A stretch of DNA of 64,000 nt from Campylobacter iguaniorum (GTDB taxonomy: Bacteria > Campylobacterota > Campylobacteria > Campylobacterales > Campylobacteraceae): NCBI RefSeq assembly GCF_000736415.1, contig NZ_CP009043.1, positions 744,001 to 808,000 on the forward strand, read 5' to 3'. The notes below the pieces were generated by a model. That model was not told the DNA's origin. It did no database searches and saw nothing but the letters and a program-made list of their open reading frames with translations. Position 1 is the stretch's first letter. Every line of letters begins with the position of its first letter. Positions 27,567 to 36,688 of the stretch are shown here, piece after piece. The position numbers were made by a program, and so were the translations under genes.

Positions 27567-28220
27567 CTAAATCAGCTCTTTAAATGAATTAAATCCTGAA
27601 TTTTGATTAATTTTTTTGTTTAATTCATCTAAAAATCTATCTCGTTTTAAATTTATTGCACCCATAAATCTCAAATGCTCGTTCATCACTTGAGCATCTA
27701 TCAAAAAATCAAATTTACTAAGCACTTCGCAAAGCGTGATAAGAGCGACTTTTGAAGCATTTGGTTTTGTGCTTATCATACTTTCGCCGCAAAATACCTT
27801 ACCAAAAATCAGTCCATAAAGCCCGCCGATTAACTCATCATTTTCATAAACTTCCACGCTGTGAGCGTATCCTAGCTCATGGAGTTTTGTGTATGAGCTT
27901 ACGATGTCATTGCTTATCCAAGTTGGCTCGTGATTTTGCCTGTGCTCTTTGCAAAGCTTTATCAAAGAGCCAAAATCGTGGTCGAATTTTACCACGTAAC
28001 GCTTGAAAAATGGCTTTATACTTTTGTGTTTTTTGATATCTTTTGGGTAAAATACAGCTCTTGGATCTGGCGACCACCAAAGAATGCTCTCACCCTCCAT
28101 AAACCAAGGAAATATGCCTTTTTTATATGCTGATATTAGGGCGTTTGGCTCTAAGCTTCCACCAAAGGCTAAAGGGGCATTTTTGGGTGCAAATTTAGGA
28201 TTTGGGAACTTATAAATCAC
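27567..28220 (-). CDS. aat: Leucyl/phenylalanyl-tRNA-protein transferase
   Basis: A 217-residue Aat, which adds Leu or Phe to N-terminal Lys or Arg of proteins to make N-degrons. Signature segments: AYKKGIFPWFMEGESILWWSPDPRAV, then LGYAHSVEVYENDELIGGLYGLIFGKVFCGESM and QVMNEHLRFMGA. Length is normal. Its product feeds ClpS-ClpA, encoded just upstream, so the N-end rule pathway is encoded together. Overlaps the upstream gene by four bases. Confidence 0.95.
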   Translation of the reverse strand: MIYKFPNPKFAPKNAPLAFGGSLEPNALISAYKKGIFPWFMEGESILWWSPDPRAVFYPKDIKKHKSIKPFFKRYVVKFDHDFGSLIKLCKEHRQNHEPTWISNDIVSSYTKLHELGYAHSVEVYENDELIGGLYGLIFGKVFCGESMISTKPNASKVALITLCEVLSKFDFLIDAQVMNEHLRFMGAINLKRDRFLDELNKKINQNSGFNSFKELI

Positions 28221-29062
28221 TGCTTTTTGTACCTGCTAAGCTCTGAAAAACTAAAAAACACGCTTATTCCGCCATTTATACAAGGCAGTATTTCGCAGCC
28301 TGGATAATAAAATGTGATGCCCTCGGCTTCAAATGCGAAGTTTTCTGTAAAACTGATTGTGTCAAAATCAAAAAACATAGATTTTGCCTCATCATCACCC
28401 GTTGCAGGGTTGTCTTGTTTGAAATTATTTAAGATTTTTGACTTTAAATTTGCTAATAACTCAGTGCTATTTAGATCATAAATTTGACTTAAATCGTGCG
28501 GAGTGCCGTCATGATTAACCACTTTATTTACAGTTGTAAAAATAGGGTGAACGCCATTATAATTTGATATTAAATTTTGATATGTGGTTAGATTTTCATC
28601 GATATATTTGATGTAGCTTAGCGATGAGTAGTTGGAGTTTGGCTGCAAGATTAGAGTATCATTTTGGCTGTCAAATTTGCTTTTGATGAAGCAAGTGTCG
28701 CTATCATAATGGCTAAGAACTGAAATATTCTCATCCCTTAAAATAGGCAAAACTACGCTTTTTACTAGCATTTTTAGGGTTATATTTTTGTCATTGTACG
28801 AGGCTATGGCAATAGGCGAAAATGTGATTTGGCTACCTTGCTTGCTTCCTATATATTTTTTATCTCCGACGTATAAAACAAAGCTATCAAGGTCTGTGAT
28901 TTCATCAATATCCTCTCCGCCGCAGCTTTTTGTAAGGTTGTTTGCACCAAAGTCATGGATATAAACTTTATAGTTTTTATTCGCGCCGTATATGAATTTT
29001 CCAGTAAAGTTGTTTGCAAATATAGCCACAAAGCCAAATAATAAGATTAAAAATATTTTCAT
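28217..29062 (-). CDS. Secreted protein with DUF3298/RsiV-like C-terminal domain
   Basis: A 281-residue protein with an N-terminal signal peptide (KIFLILLFGFVAIFA, cleavage near residue 16), so periplasmic or surface. The C-terminal ISFTENFAFEAEGITFYYPG, the segment EILPCINGGISVFFSFSEL and the preceding LSQIYDLN block resemble the DUF3298 domain found in RsiV-like proteins; this is by eye. It has cysteines in SCGGED, DTCF, PGCE and LPCI that could pair. Function unknown. It overlaps clpA and aat by four bases each, an odd companion for cytoplasmic proteolysis genes, and is therefore probably just co-transcribed. Confidence 0.7.
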   Translation of the reverse strand: MKIFLILLFGFVAIFANNFTGKFIYGANKNYKVYIHDFGANNLTKSCGGEDIDEITDLDSFVLYVGDKKYIGSKQGSQITFSPIAIASYNDKNITLKMLVKSVVLPILRDENISVLSHYDSDTCFIKSKFDSQNDTLILQPNSNYSSLSYIKYIDENLTTYQNLISNYNGVHPIFTTVNKVVNHDGTPHDLSQIYDLNSTELLANLKSKILNNFKQDNPATGDDEAKSMFFDFDTISFTENFAFEAEGITFYYPGCEILPCINGGISVFFSFSELSRYKKQ

Positions 29063-31155
29063 TTTTTACCTTCGAACTCAAATTTAAACTCTTCACAAAA
29101 GCTGATTTTGACATTACCCCCGTTTTTTAGTTTGCCAAATAAAATCTCTTTTGCAATTGGATTATTTAATTTATCTTTTATCACGCGTTTTAAATTTCTA
29201 GCACCAAATTCGGTATTGTAGCCCAAATTTATAAGCTCATTTATGGCATTTTTGTCTAAATTTATACTCAAATTTTTGCTTTGAACTTCTAAATTTTTAA
29301 TCTCTTTTAGAACTATTTTTTCTAAAATTTCCTTGTTTAGATCATTAAATCTGATGATTTTGTCTATTCTATTTCTAAACTCCGAGCTAAAAAATCCCTT
29401 CACAGCGCGTTCGGTTTTGTCGCTGGCGTCTTTTTTAAACCCCATTGTGTTGGCTTCTTTTGTGCCTAAATTTGAGGTCATAACGATGATTGTGTTTTTA
29501 AAATCACTCTTATTTCCAGTCGCATCGCTCAGGCTTGCGTTGTCAAATATCTGCAAAAAGATGTTTATAAGCTCATCATTTGCCTTTTCTATCTCATCAA
29601 ACAAAATCACGCTATATGGGTGGTTTTTGATGGTGTTTGTAAGAAGTCCGCCGTTTTCAAACCCCACATATCCTGGAGGCGAGCCAATGAGCTTGCTAAC
29701 TGCGTGTTTTTCCATATATTCGCTCATATCGAAGCGTTCAAAATGCACGTTTAGTGTGTTTGCAAGTTCAAGGGCTAGCTCACTTTTACCCACGCCGCTA
29801 CTTCCTGTAAAAAGAAAAACTCCAATAGGGCGGTTTGGCTCATTAAGCCCAGCGTAAGAGCTTATAAGTGTGTCATTTAGGGCGTTTATGGCTTCATCTT
29901 GACCATAAATTTTAGATTTTAAATTTGGAGCTAAATTTTTTAAAATATTTTTATTGTCTATATTTTGGTTTAAATTTGCCACATTTGCTATTTTTGAAAC
30001 TATCTCATAAATCAGCTCTTTTTTTACCGCTTTTTTACCGCTTGCCTCTAAGCTAAGCTTAGCTCCAGCTTCGTCAATGATGTCTATAGCGCTATCTGGA
30101 AGGAATTTATCACTCAAATATCTTTTGGCAAGTTCTATACTAAGACGCAAAATCTCATCGCTATAAGTGACACTGTGGAAGTTTTCGTAAGTCTTTTTAA
30201 GCCCTTTTAAAATCAAAAAGCACTCATCGAAGTTCGGCTCGCCAACATCGATTTTATTAAATCTTCTAAGCAAGGCTTTATCTTTGTTGAAGTTTCTAAA
30301 CTCGCTATATGTGGTCGCGCCAATCAGTCTGATTTGACCGTTTGTGAGATATGGTTTGATGATACTAGCGACGTCTAAGCCACTGTCGTTTGAGCTATTT
30401 GCGTTCATAATAGAGTGAATTTCATCGATAAATATTATATAATTTGGATTTTGTGTGAGCCTATCTATAATCTGCTTTAGCCTTTCTTCAAACTCCCCAC
30501 GGTACTTTGCTCCAGCGATCAGTGAGCTTATATCAAGCGAATATATCACGCTGTCTTTTAGTCTATCTGGCACGTCTGCTTGAACTATCTTTTGGGCTAG
30601 AGCGTGGACTATGGCAGTTTTGCCAACTCCAGCTTCACCGACAAATATGGGATTATTTTTTTTATGGCGACTTAAAATCTCAAAAGCCTTTTGAATCTCA
30701 TCAACTCTACCGATGACTGGGTCTAGTTTGCCATTTTTTGCTAGTTCGTTTAAATTTGATGCAAAATAGTCAAAATCATCGTTCTCATCATCTTTTAAAC
30801 CATGAAATTTGAGTATTTCGTAAGATGTGGATTCTTTGTCATTTAGTATTTCGTCTAAAAAATCATCTTGGTCAAATGAGGCTTCGTTTGCGATATTGCT
30901 TAGGATTTCGCTGAGTTTATAAGTCAAAATCGGTGCTTTTTGAGTATCGGTTTTTGGAAACTGATCAAGCAAGGATAAAATATCGTTTTTTAGAGCTTCA
31001 TGATCGCTTATTCCAAGCTCATCAAGCCTTTTTAAAAAATCCTTATCAGAGGTTAGGCAGTATAATATATGCTCCACGCCGATATATTCGTGGGATTTTG
31101 ACATTGCGAGTTGTGAAGCATCTTTGAGTGCTTTTGTAAGACTTTGTTCTAGCAT
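29059..31155 (-). CDS. clpA: ATP-dependent Clp protease ATPase subunit ClpA
   Basis: A 698-residue AAA+ unfoldase that feeds ClpP. A Clp N domain (about 1-120) precedes two ATPase modules with Walker A GEAGVGKT (173-180) and GSSGVGKS (451-458). The ClpP-binding loop IGL/F-type region lies in the second module. I take the ATG at 31155 (MLEQSLTKALKDAS), which overlaps the clpS stop by one base and has an AAAGAAGAA site; the frame opens seven codons earlier. It is somewhat shorter than E. coli ClpA (758). The N domain is the docking site for ClpS. Confidence 0.95.
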   Translation of the reverse strand: MLEQSLTKALKDASQLAMSKSHEYIGVEHILYCLTSDKDFLKRLDELGISDHEALKNDILSLLDQFPKTDTQKAPILTYKLSEILSNIANEASFDQDDFLDEILNDKESTSYEILKFHGLKDDENDDFDYFASNLNELAKNGKLDPVIGRVDEIQKAFEILSRHKKNNPIFVGEAGVGKTAIVHALAQKIVQADVPDRLKDSVIYSLDISSLIAGAKYRGEFEERLKQIIDRLTQNPNYIIFIDEIHSIMNANSSNDSGLDVASIIKPYLTNGQIRLIGATTYSEFRNFNKDKALLRRFNKIDVGEPNFDECFLILKGLKKTYENFHSVTYSDEILRLSIELAKRYLSDKFLPDSAIDIIDEAGAKLSLEASGKKAVKKELIYEIVSKIANVANLNQNIDNKNILKNLAPNLKSKIYGQDEAINALNDTLISSYAGLNEPNRPIGVFLFTGSSGVGKSELALELANTLNVHFERFDMSEYMEKHAVSKLIGSPPGYVGFENGGLLTNTIKNHPYSVILFDEIEKANDELINIFLQIFDNASLSDATGNKSDFKNTIIVMTSNLGTKEANTMGFKKDASDKTERAVKGFFSSEFRNRIDKIIRFNDLNKEILEKIVLKEIKNLEVQSKNLSINLDKNAINELINLGYNTEFGARNLKRVIKDKLNNPIAKEILFGKLKNGGNVKISFCEEFKFEFEGKK

Positions 31156-31454
31156 TATTCTTCTTTTAAAATACATTTTAGTGGGAAGCCAAATTTTTTA
31201 GCTAAATTTATGACTTCCATTTGCTTGGTTTGGGCTATATCTTTTGTATAAATTCCACAAACTGCGCTTCCTAGCTCGTGGATTTTAAGCATTAAATTTA
31301 TAGCCTCATCTTGGTTTTTGTTAAATACATTTATGAGGATCATTACGACAAAATCCATCGTCGTAACATCATCGTTTAAAAGTAGGACTTTAAATAAATT
31401 TGGTTTAAAATCCTTGATTTTTATCTTCGTTTGGGAAGATTTTTTAGTTTGCAC
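31155..31454 (-). CDS. clpS: Clp adaptor ClpS
   Basis: A 99-residue N-recognin that carries proteins with N-terminal Leu, Phe, Tyr or Trp to ClpA. The core FKVLLLNDDVTTMDFVVMIL has the NDD substrate-pocket motif, and Met, Val and HELGSAVCGIYTKDIAQTK complete the fold. Directly upstream of clpA, overlapping by one base, and overlapping the preceding lipoprotein gene by 11 bases. Confidence 0.95.
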   Translation of the reverse strand: MQTKKSSQTKIKIKDFKPNLFKVLLLNDDVTTMDFVVMILINVFNKNQDEAINLMLKIHELGSAVCGIYTKDIAQTKQMEVINLAKKFGFPLKCILKEE

Positions 31455-32040
31455 TTTTTATCCTAGAGATGTCCTTGCTTATGACGTTTGTTGTTATCTC
31501 TCCAAGGTAAAATTTGTTAGTTTGTGACATACCTAAAGTGTCAGTTAAGACTTGATAAACTCCATTTTTTAACACGACTTTAAATGGGAGTTGCAAGGCT
31601 CTTTTATAGTCGATATCGCTTAAAATTTGCTCTATCAAACGTGGATTTGAGTCTGAGTTGGTGATGAAATAATAAGCGTTATATTTTTTGGAGAAGTTTT
31701 CTATGATGTCTTTGTCGCTGACTTTTTCAAAGTGAATAAGACCGATAATCATAAAATCATCGCTATTTTTTAGCTGATAATCCATAAGGTGCGGGGCTTC
31801 TTTTTGGCAAGGAGGGCAATACGTGCCAAATATATCAAACATCACAATTTTGTCACTACCTTTGAGCTTGAAGCCGTTTTGTTCTCTAATCAAAGTCGCC
31901 TTTGTACCCACGATGCTAGTTAGCTCTATTTCATCGCCTGTATTATATGGCTTAAATGAAGTAGTTGCTTCTTCTTCGCTGCTTCCACAACCAACTAAAA
32001 CTAACATACAAAAACTAAGTGCTAAGATGATTTTTTTCAT
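31444..32040 (-). CDS. Thioredoxin-fold lipoprotein (TlpA/ResA-like)
   Basis: A 198-residue lipoprotein with a lipobox LVGC (Cys18) after a hydrophobic signal. The thioredoxin-like domain has the redox motif GTYCPPCQKEAP near residues 71-82, preceded by IVMFDIFG and followed by FMIIGLIHFEKV. It should be a periplasmic, membrane-anchored thiol reductant or oxidoreductase. Such proteins act in cytochrome c maturation or disulfide exchange; the exact partner is unclear. Position equals C. jejuni Cj1106. Confidence 0.85.
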   Translation of the reverse strand: MKKIILALSFCMLVLVGCGSSEEEATTSFKPYNTGDEIELTSIVGTKATLIREQNGFKLKGSDKIVMFDIFGTYCPPCQKEAPHLMDYQLKNSDDFMIIGLIHFEKVSDKDIIENFSKKYNAYYFITNSDSNPRLIEQILSDIDYKRALQLPFKVVLKNGVYQVLTDTLGMSQTNKFYLGEITTNVISKDISRIKSAN

Positions 32041-32066
32041 ATTTTTCCTTTAAATTTAGTTATTTT

Positions 32067-32522
32067 TTATGTGTATCTTTTCATCGCGGCTCTTGCTTCA
32101 AGATCTGCTTCACGTTTTTTGAGTGTCTCTCTCTTGTCGTGCAGATTTTTACCTTTTGCGAGTGCGACGCTAACTTTTACTATGTTTTTGTTGCTTAAAT
32201 ACATACTTAAAGCAACAAGAGTTAGCCCTTCGGTGCTGACTTGACCGAGTAGTTTGTCTATCTGGCGTCTGTGCATGAGAAGCTTTCTAGGGGCTCTTTC
32301 GTCTGGTTTGAAGTGTGAGTTTGTAGTCTCAAGGTAGCTTATGTGCGCATTTAGCAAAAACAGCTCACCTCTTGTGATACGAACAAAGCTATCTTTGAGA
32401 TTTGCTCTGCCAGCTCTTAGAGCTTTTACTTCGCTACCTTTTAGGCAGATTCCTGCTTCAAACGTCTCTAAAATAGTGTAATCATGGAATGCTTTTTTAT
32501 TTTTTGCTAGGTCTTTTGACAT
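32067..32522 (-). CDS. smpB: SsrA-binding protein SmpB
   Basis: A 151-residue tmRNA-binding protein for trans-translation. I start at the ATG at 32522 ([20 protein letters not shown]), with AAGAAGAG upstream; the frame opens 16 codons earlier with no family match. Conserved blocks: [26 protein letters not shown] and the basic tail [19 protein letters not shown]. The SsrA tag it helps add is read by ClpXP/ClpAP, whose ClpA and ClpS parts are encoded next door. The ssrA RNA gene itself is not in the window. Confidence 0.96.
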   Translation of the reverse strand: MSKDLAKNKKAFHDYTILETFEAGICLKGSEVKALRAGRANLKDSFVRITRGELFLLNAHISYLETTNSHFKPDERAPRKLLMHRRQIDKLLGQVSTEGLTLVALSMYLSNKNIVKVSVALAKGKNLHDKRETLKKREADLEARAAMKRYT

Positions 32523-32612
32523 AAATTTACTCTTCTTACTAAATTGTGTGATTATATCTAAAAAGTGCAAAATAATTGATAAATTTGAGTTAAATTATTG
32601 TGCAAATTTAGG

Positions 32613-33350
32613 TTAAACAAGGCTAAATTTGGTGCTTCCGCTTCCACTTAAAAACTCGTTATCTTGGACTTCTAAATTTGGATATAACTCCAAGCAAGGC
32701 TTTAAAAGATCGTTTAGCTCATAGTTTTTAAAGCTAGTTAAAATCTCTTTTGAGCTTAGTTTTTCTAAGTTCCTGGCTAAGTCTAAGTCAAATCCGCAAA
32801 AGCTTGATCTAAATTTGGCAAAAACAGCTGGAGTAGAGCAAAAAATAGGGCTTGTAATGAGCTTAATATCTGGCAAATCATCATCAAATTCACTCACAAT
32901 CTCGCCGATCCCTGATACATTTGCACTATCAAATTTGCTAACAAAAAAGCTAACATCAGCTCCTATATTTTTAGCTATTTGCATTAGTTTTTGGGGTTTT
33001 ATGCCTAAATTTAACTCATCATTTACCATATTTAAAAACGCCGCAGCATTGCTACTTCCGCCACCAAGCCCACCGCCCATAGGGATATTTTTGATTAGAT
33101 TTATTTGATTTAGTTTAAAAAACTCATCAATCTCGTTTTTAAAGCCTAAATTTTCAAGCTCAAATTTGGCTTTAAAAATAATATTATTTTCTATTTTATC
33201 ACCCAAAATCAGCTCATCGCTTTGTCTTTTGATAAAATTAATCTCATCAAAAAGAGCTTTAAAAAGCACAAAACGTGAACTTATCTCGTGATAATTCCCC
33301 CTAAAACCAGTAATTTTTAAAAAAATATTTATCTTGGCGTAAGATTTCAT
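32613..33350 (-). CDS. ispE: 4-diphosphocytidyl-2-C-methyl-D-erythritol kinase IspE
   Basis: A 245-residue GHMP kinase of the MEP isoprenoid pathway. N-terminal KSYAKINIFLKITGFRGNYHE and the ATP loop IPMGGGLGGGSSNAAAFL are clear, followed by GADVSFFV and the C-terminal SGSGSTKFSLV. It is shorter than E. coli IspE (283) but matches Campylobacter. Overlaps csrA by four bases. Confidence 0.94.
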   Translation of the reverse strand: MKSYAKINIFLKITGFRGNYHEISSRFVLFKALFDEINFIKRQSDELILGDKIENNIIFKAKFELENLGFKNEIDEFFKLNQINLIKNIPMGGGLGGGSSNAAAFLNMVNDELNLGIKPQKLMQIAKNIGADVSFFVSKFDSANVSGIGEIVSEFDDDLPDIKLITSPIFCSTPAVFAKFRSSFCGFDLDLARNLEKLSSKEILTSFKNYELNDLLKPCLELYPNLEVQDNEFLSGSGSTKFSLV

Positions 33351-33574
33351 TTTAGAAGCTTTTTGCTAAGTTCATCTATGGATTTGCTATCTATTTTACT
33401 AGCTTGGAGGTTTGTGTTTGCTATCTCATCAGCTAGTTCGCCACGTAAAATCATCACATTTTTGGGTGCTTCGATGCCGATTTTGACACCGTTTTTTGTC
33501 GTTTGTATGATTTTTATCTCTATATTATCTGCGATTTTTATACTTTCATTATCTTTTCTAGTTAATATTAACAT
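33347..33574 (-). CDS. csrA: Carbon storage regulator CsrA
   Basis: A 75-residue RNA-binding translational regulator. LILTRKDNESIKIADNIEIK, then GVKIGIEAPKNVMILRGEL form the beta strands and the RNA-binding loops, with Arg6 and Arg44-type positions kept. It is longer than E. coli CsrA (61). In Campylobacter CsrA binds flagellin mRNA and is antagonised by FliW; fliW is not in the window. Overlaps truB by seven bases and ispE by four. Confidence 0.96.
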   Translation of the reverse strand: MLILTRKDNESIKIADNIEIKIIQTTKNGVKIGIEAPKNVMILRGELADEIANTNLQASKIDSKSIDELSKKLLK

Positions 33575-34401
33575 AATTCTACCTTATTTAAACAATACGT
33601 TACTGCTTCGTCTTTTAGCTCAACGATGCTAAAAAACTCATCAAAAACAAGCAAATATTTGCCATCTTTTTGGATTTTAAAATCTGCTATGGCTAGTTTT
33701 TTGCCATCTTTTATATTTTCCTTGCTTCCAAAATACTCATTTTGCTCTAAATTTAGATATTCAAGCGGGTTTAAAGCCTTTTCATCTTCATAGACAAACT
33801 TGCCTTCTTTCATCCTGCAAAGTGCGCTTAGAGTGCCATTTACACCTAATTTTTTAGCAAATAAATTTGCCCAAGATCTGATATAACTTCCCTCGCTGAC
33901 TGTTATTTCAAAGCTCAAAAATGGGTGCGAGTAGTTTAGGATTTTGGCATCATAAATTTGCATAGTGCTTTGCTTCATCTCAAACTCGCTTCCAGCCCTT
34001 GCAAGAGTGTAGGCCCTTACGCCGTCAATTTTTTTGGCACTAAATTTAGGTGGCGTGTATGAAATCTCTCCAAGAAGTGAGCTTCTTGCTATCTCAATGC
34101 TTTCATTGACAAATGGCTTTAAAATCTCAACTTGGCTTATATTTTCATTATCAAGGCTTGGTGAACTAGCTCCTAGCCAAAGCGTGGCTTGGTAGGTTTT
34201 TGGGGCTTTGCAAAGGTAGTTAAATAGCCTTGTGTAATTCCCAAAAGCAATAACCAAAACTCCACTAGCAAATGGATCAAGCGTGCCAGAAAATCCAGCT
34301 TTTTTGACATTATATTTGCGTTTTAATCTGCCTAAAAAGTGGTTGCTAGACATCATGGCTGGTTTTTTGGCGACAAATATGCGGTTTATTTCGTTTTTCA
34401 T
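33568..34401 (-). CDS. truB: tRNA pseudouridine-55 synthase TruB
   Basis: A 277-residue pseudouridine synthase acting on U55 of the T-arm. The N-terminal block INRIFVAKKPAMMSSNHFLG and the catalytic motif KAGFSGTLDPFASGVLVIAFG (Asp near residue 42) are diagnostic, with ARAGSEFEMK further on. The start overlaps the uvrD stop by four bases. Confidence 0.95.
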   Translation of the reverse strand: MKNEINRIFVAKKPAMMSSNHFLGRLKRKYNVKKAGFSGTLDPFASGVLVIAFGNYTRLFNYLCKAPKTYQATLWLGASSPSLDNENISQVEILKPFVNESIEIARSSLLGEISYTPPKFSAKKIDGVRAYTLARAGSEFEMKQSTMQIYDAKILNYSHPFLSFEITVSEGSYIRSWANLFAKKLGVNGTLSALCRMKEGKFVYEDEKALNPLEYLNLEQNEYFGSKENIKDGKKLAIADFKIQKDGKYLLVFDEFFSIVELKDEAVTYCLNKVELC

Positions 34402-36452
34402 ACTACTTTTTCTACGAAGCTTGACATTATCTCTTTTATATTGCCGCCGAAGTTGATTTTGAGCTTAAATTCAGCTTTTATTTTGGTGCTATCAAGCACT
34501 CTTCCAATGCCAAAAATTTTATGTTTTACCAAATCCCCTTTTTTAAATTCATTGCTTGATTCTATCCTAAGTGAGCCTTCGCAAAGTCCAGCCTCGCTTA
34601 AAAATCTTGATTTATTTAGTCTTGTTCTTTGACCTTTGTAAAATCTTGAGTTGGCAAATGACAAGCTTAAGCCAGTTTTTGCTCTCGTAATGGCGACGTA
34701 AGCGAGGCGTCTTTCTTCTTCGATGTCGCTACCATCGCCAATAAGAGGAAAAAATCCCTCCTCAAGCCCTATGACAAAAAGATGCTCAAACTCAAGTCCT
34801 TTGCTAGCATGAACGCTCATTATAGAAATCGCATCATCGCTTATCCTATCTTGCTCGCTTTGGAGGGCTAACTCGTTTAAAAACTCATCTATATCAAAAT
34901 CAGGTGTGTTTAAAATCTGATCTTTTATAAGTCCATAAAACTCATCGATGTTTGCTACTCTTTCTACACCATCTGGCAAAGCTTCGTAATGCGCTCTTAT
35001 ACCAAAAGCCTTTTCTAGACTGCTTAATAAATCATATATTGGTTTGTCTTTTAAATCTTTTAAATCGTTGGCGAAATTTAGAAGCACGGCACGGGATTTT
35101 TTGCCTACAATGTCATCATCCATCATATAAATGGCGTTGTAGATTGATGTTTTGTTTTCGTAAGCAAATTTTTCAAGTTTTGCGATGCTGACTTTGCCAA
35201 GACCACGTTTTGGGCGGTTTATTATACGGTTTAGAGAAAAATCATCATTTGGATTTAAAACTAGCCTTAAATAGCTTATTAAATCTTTTATCTCCATTCT
35301 TTCGTAGAATTTAACGCCACCTACCATTTTATACGGGATTCTGGCTTTGTTTAAACCATCTTCAAGGCTTCTTGAAAGTGCATTTATCCTGTATAATATA
35401 GCTATTTCATCGGCTTTTACGCCGCTATTTAGTAGTTTTGAAATTTGATCTGCTATGACTCTGGCTTCTATGTTTTCATCGCCGTTTTCTATGATTTTTA
35501 CTGGATTACTATCTTTTTTTGTGCTTTTTAGCTCTTTACCAAGCCTCGATCTGTTGTGATCTATCAGCTCATTTGCGGCTTTTAGTATGCTTGGAGTGGA
35601 GCGGTAGTTTTCTTCTAGTTTGATGACTTTGACATTGTCAAATTGATCTTTGAAATTTAGTATATTTTCTATTTTTGCACCACGCCAGCCATAAATACTT
35701 TGGTCGTCATCGCCCACGACTACTAAATTTTGGTGGCAAAAACAGAGCTTTCTTAAAAGCTTATATTGCAAATCATTTGTATCTTGATACTCATCTACCA
35801 TTATATATTGGTAGCGGTTTGAGATTTCGCGAGCTAGAGTTTCGTTGTTTTCTAAAATTTTATAAGTAAGAGCCAAAAGATCGTCAAAATCTACTAGATT
35901 ATTTGCTTCTAAATACTCTTCATAAAGCTTATAGGCTTTTGCTATTTTTTCGTAATTTACCTGCGCTGATTTGCTGGCGGTGTTTAGCTTGGAGCTGTTT
36001 ATGACGTCATCTACGCTTAAAAGCATATTTTTGTATTTTGAGATTTCATTTGATATGATTGAGGTTTGGACGTCTATCTCAAAGTCTTTTATAATCTTTT
36101 TTTTATCATCTGTGTCGATGATGACGAAGTTATTTTTTCTACCAAGTTCGCTGATATAAAATTTCAAAAACAAAAGTCCAAATTTGTGAAAGGTGCAAAG
36201 CAGTGGAGCTGAGCTTATGTCTGCTTTTAGCATAGATAACGCCCTTGCTTTCATCGTGCTAGCGGCTTTATTAGTAAAGGTTAAAGTAAGTGTATTTAGA
36301 GGATCTATGCCGACTTCGCTTATGAGATATGCTAGGCGAGTGGTTATGGTTTTTGTCTTTCCACTTCCAGCTCCAGCTAAGATAAGCATAGGACCATCGA
36401 TATGCGACGCGGCTGTTTTTTGGCTAGGATTTAAGGAGTCTAGTAAATTCAT
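34398..36452 (-). CDS. UvrD/Rep-family superfamily I DNA helicase
   Basis: A 684-residue 3'-5' helicase. Motif I is LILAGAGSGKTKT (near residue 25), motif II MVDEYQDTND, motif III VVGDDDQSIYGWRGA, motif V-VI MSVHASKGLEFEHLFVIGLEEG and RRLAYVAITRAKTGLSLS. It could be UvrD (mismatch/excision repair, replication restart) or Rep/PcrA; I cannot separate these by eye. ATG at 36452 chosen over a TTG one codon earlier. First gene of the unit uvrD-truB-csrA-ispE. Confidence 0.93.
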   Translation of the reverse strand: MNLLDSLNPSQKTAASHIDGPMLILAGAGSGKTKTITTRLAYLISEVGIDPLNTLTLTFTNKAASTMKARALSMLKADISSAPLLCTFHKFGLLFLKFYISELGRKNNFVIIDTDDKKKIIKDFEIDVQTSIISNEISKYKNMLLSVDDVINSSKLNTASKSAQVNYEKIAKAYKLYEEYLEANNLVDFDDLLALTYKILENNETLAREISNRYQYIMVDEYQDTNDLQYKLLRKLCFCHQNLVVVGDDDQSIYGWRGAKIENILNFKDQFDNVKVIKLEENYRSTPSILKAANELIDHNRSRLGKELKSTKKDSNPVKIIENGDENIEARVIADQISKLLNSGVKADEIAILYRINALSRSLEDGLNKARIPYKMVGGVKFYERMEIKDLISYLRLVLNPNDDFSLNRIINRPKRGLGKVSIAKLEKFAYENKTSIYNAIYMMDDDIVGKKSRAVLLNFANDLKDLKDKPIYDLLSSLEKAFGIRAHYEALPDGVERVANIDEFYGLIKDQILNTPDFDIDEFLNELALQSEQDRISDDAISIMSVHASKGLEFEHLFVIGLEEGFFPLIGDGSDIEEERRLAYVAITRAKTGLSLSFANSRFYKGQRTRLNKSRFLSEAGLCEGSLRIESSNEFKKGDLVKHKIFGIGRVLDSTKIKAEFKLKINFGGNIKEIMSSFVEKVV

Positions 36453-36480
36453 CAATATCGCTTTATTTAATTTATTATTG

Positions 36481-36486
36481 ATTATA
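36481..36486 (-). promoter_or_regulatory. -10 box for the uvrD-truB-csrA-ispE unit
   Basis: On the minus strand TATAAT in TATGTTATAATCAA, about 29 bases before the uvrD ATG. A near-palindrome (ATTAAAACTTTTAAAGTTTT at 36490-36509) lies at the -35 region and could bind a regulator. Confidence 0.6.
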
Positions 36487-36650
36487 ACATATTAAAACTT
36501 TTAAAGTTTTTAATGGAATTTTTGTTACAAATTTTGTATTGAAATGTTAGAAGCGAGTTAGATTGTGTTACTTAAATAAACACAAATTTACATATTGTTA
36601 TGATAATTACAAAAAAAATTAAATTTAAAAATAAATTTAGATTATATTAT

Positions 36651-36656
36651 TATAAT
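36651..36656 (+). promoter_or_regulatory. -10 box for the LysR gene
   Basis: TATAAT in a long AT-rich stretch, 33 bases before the ATG of the LysR-type regulator. The surrounding ATTATATTATTATAATTATT is itself dyad-like, a possible autoregulatory site. Confidence 0.5.
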
Positions 36657-36688
36657 TATTAGCGGACACATTACACAAAGGGAAATTT

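Noticed and set aside
29333-29857. 174-codon plus-strand open frame opposite clpA
   Set aside because: Antisense to the second ClpA ATPase module; no domain or start signal.
32523-32570. 16-codon N-terminal extension of SmpB
   Set aside because: Not in the family; the internal ATG at 32522 has a good ribosome site and the conserved N-terminus.
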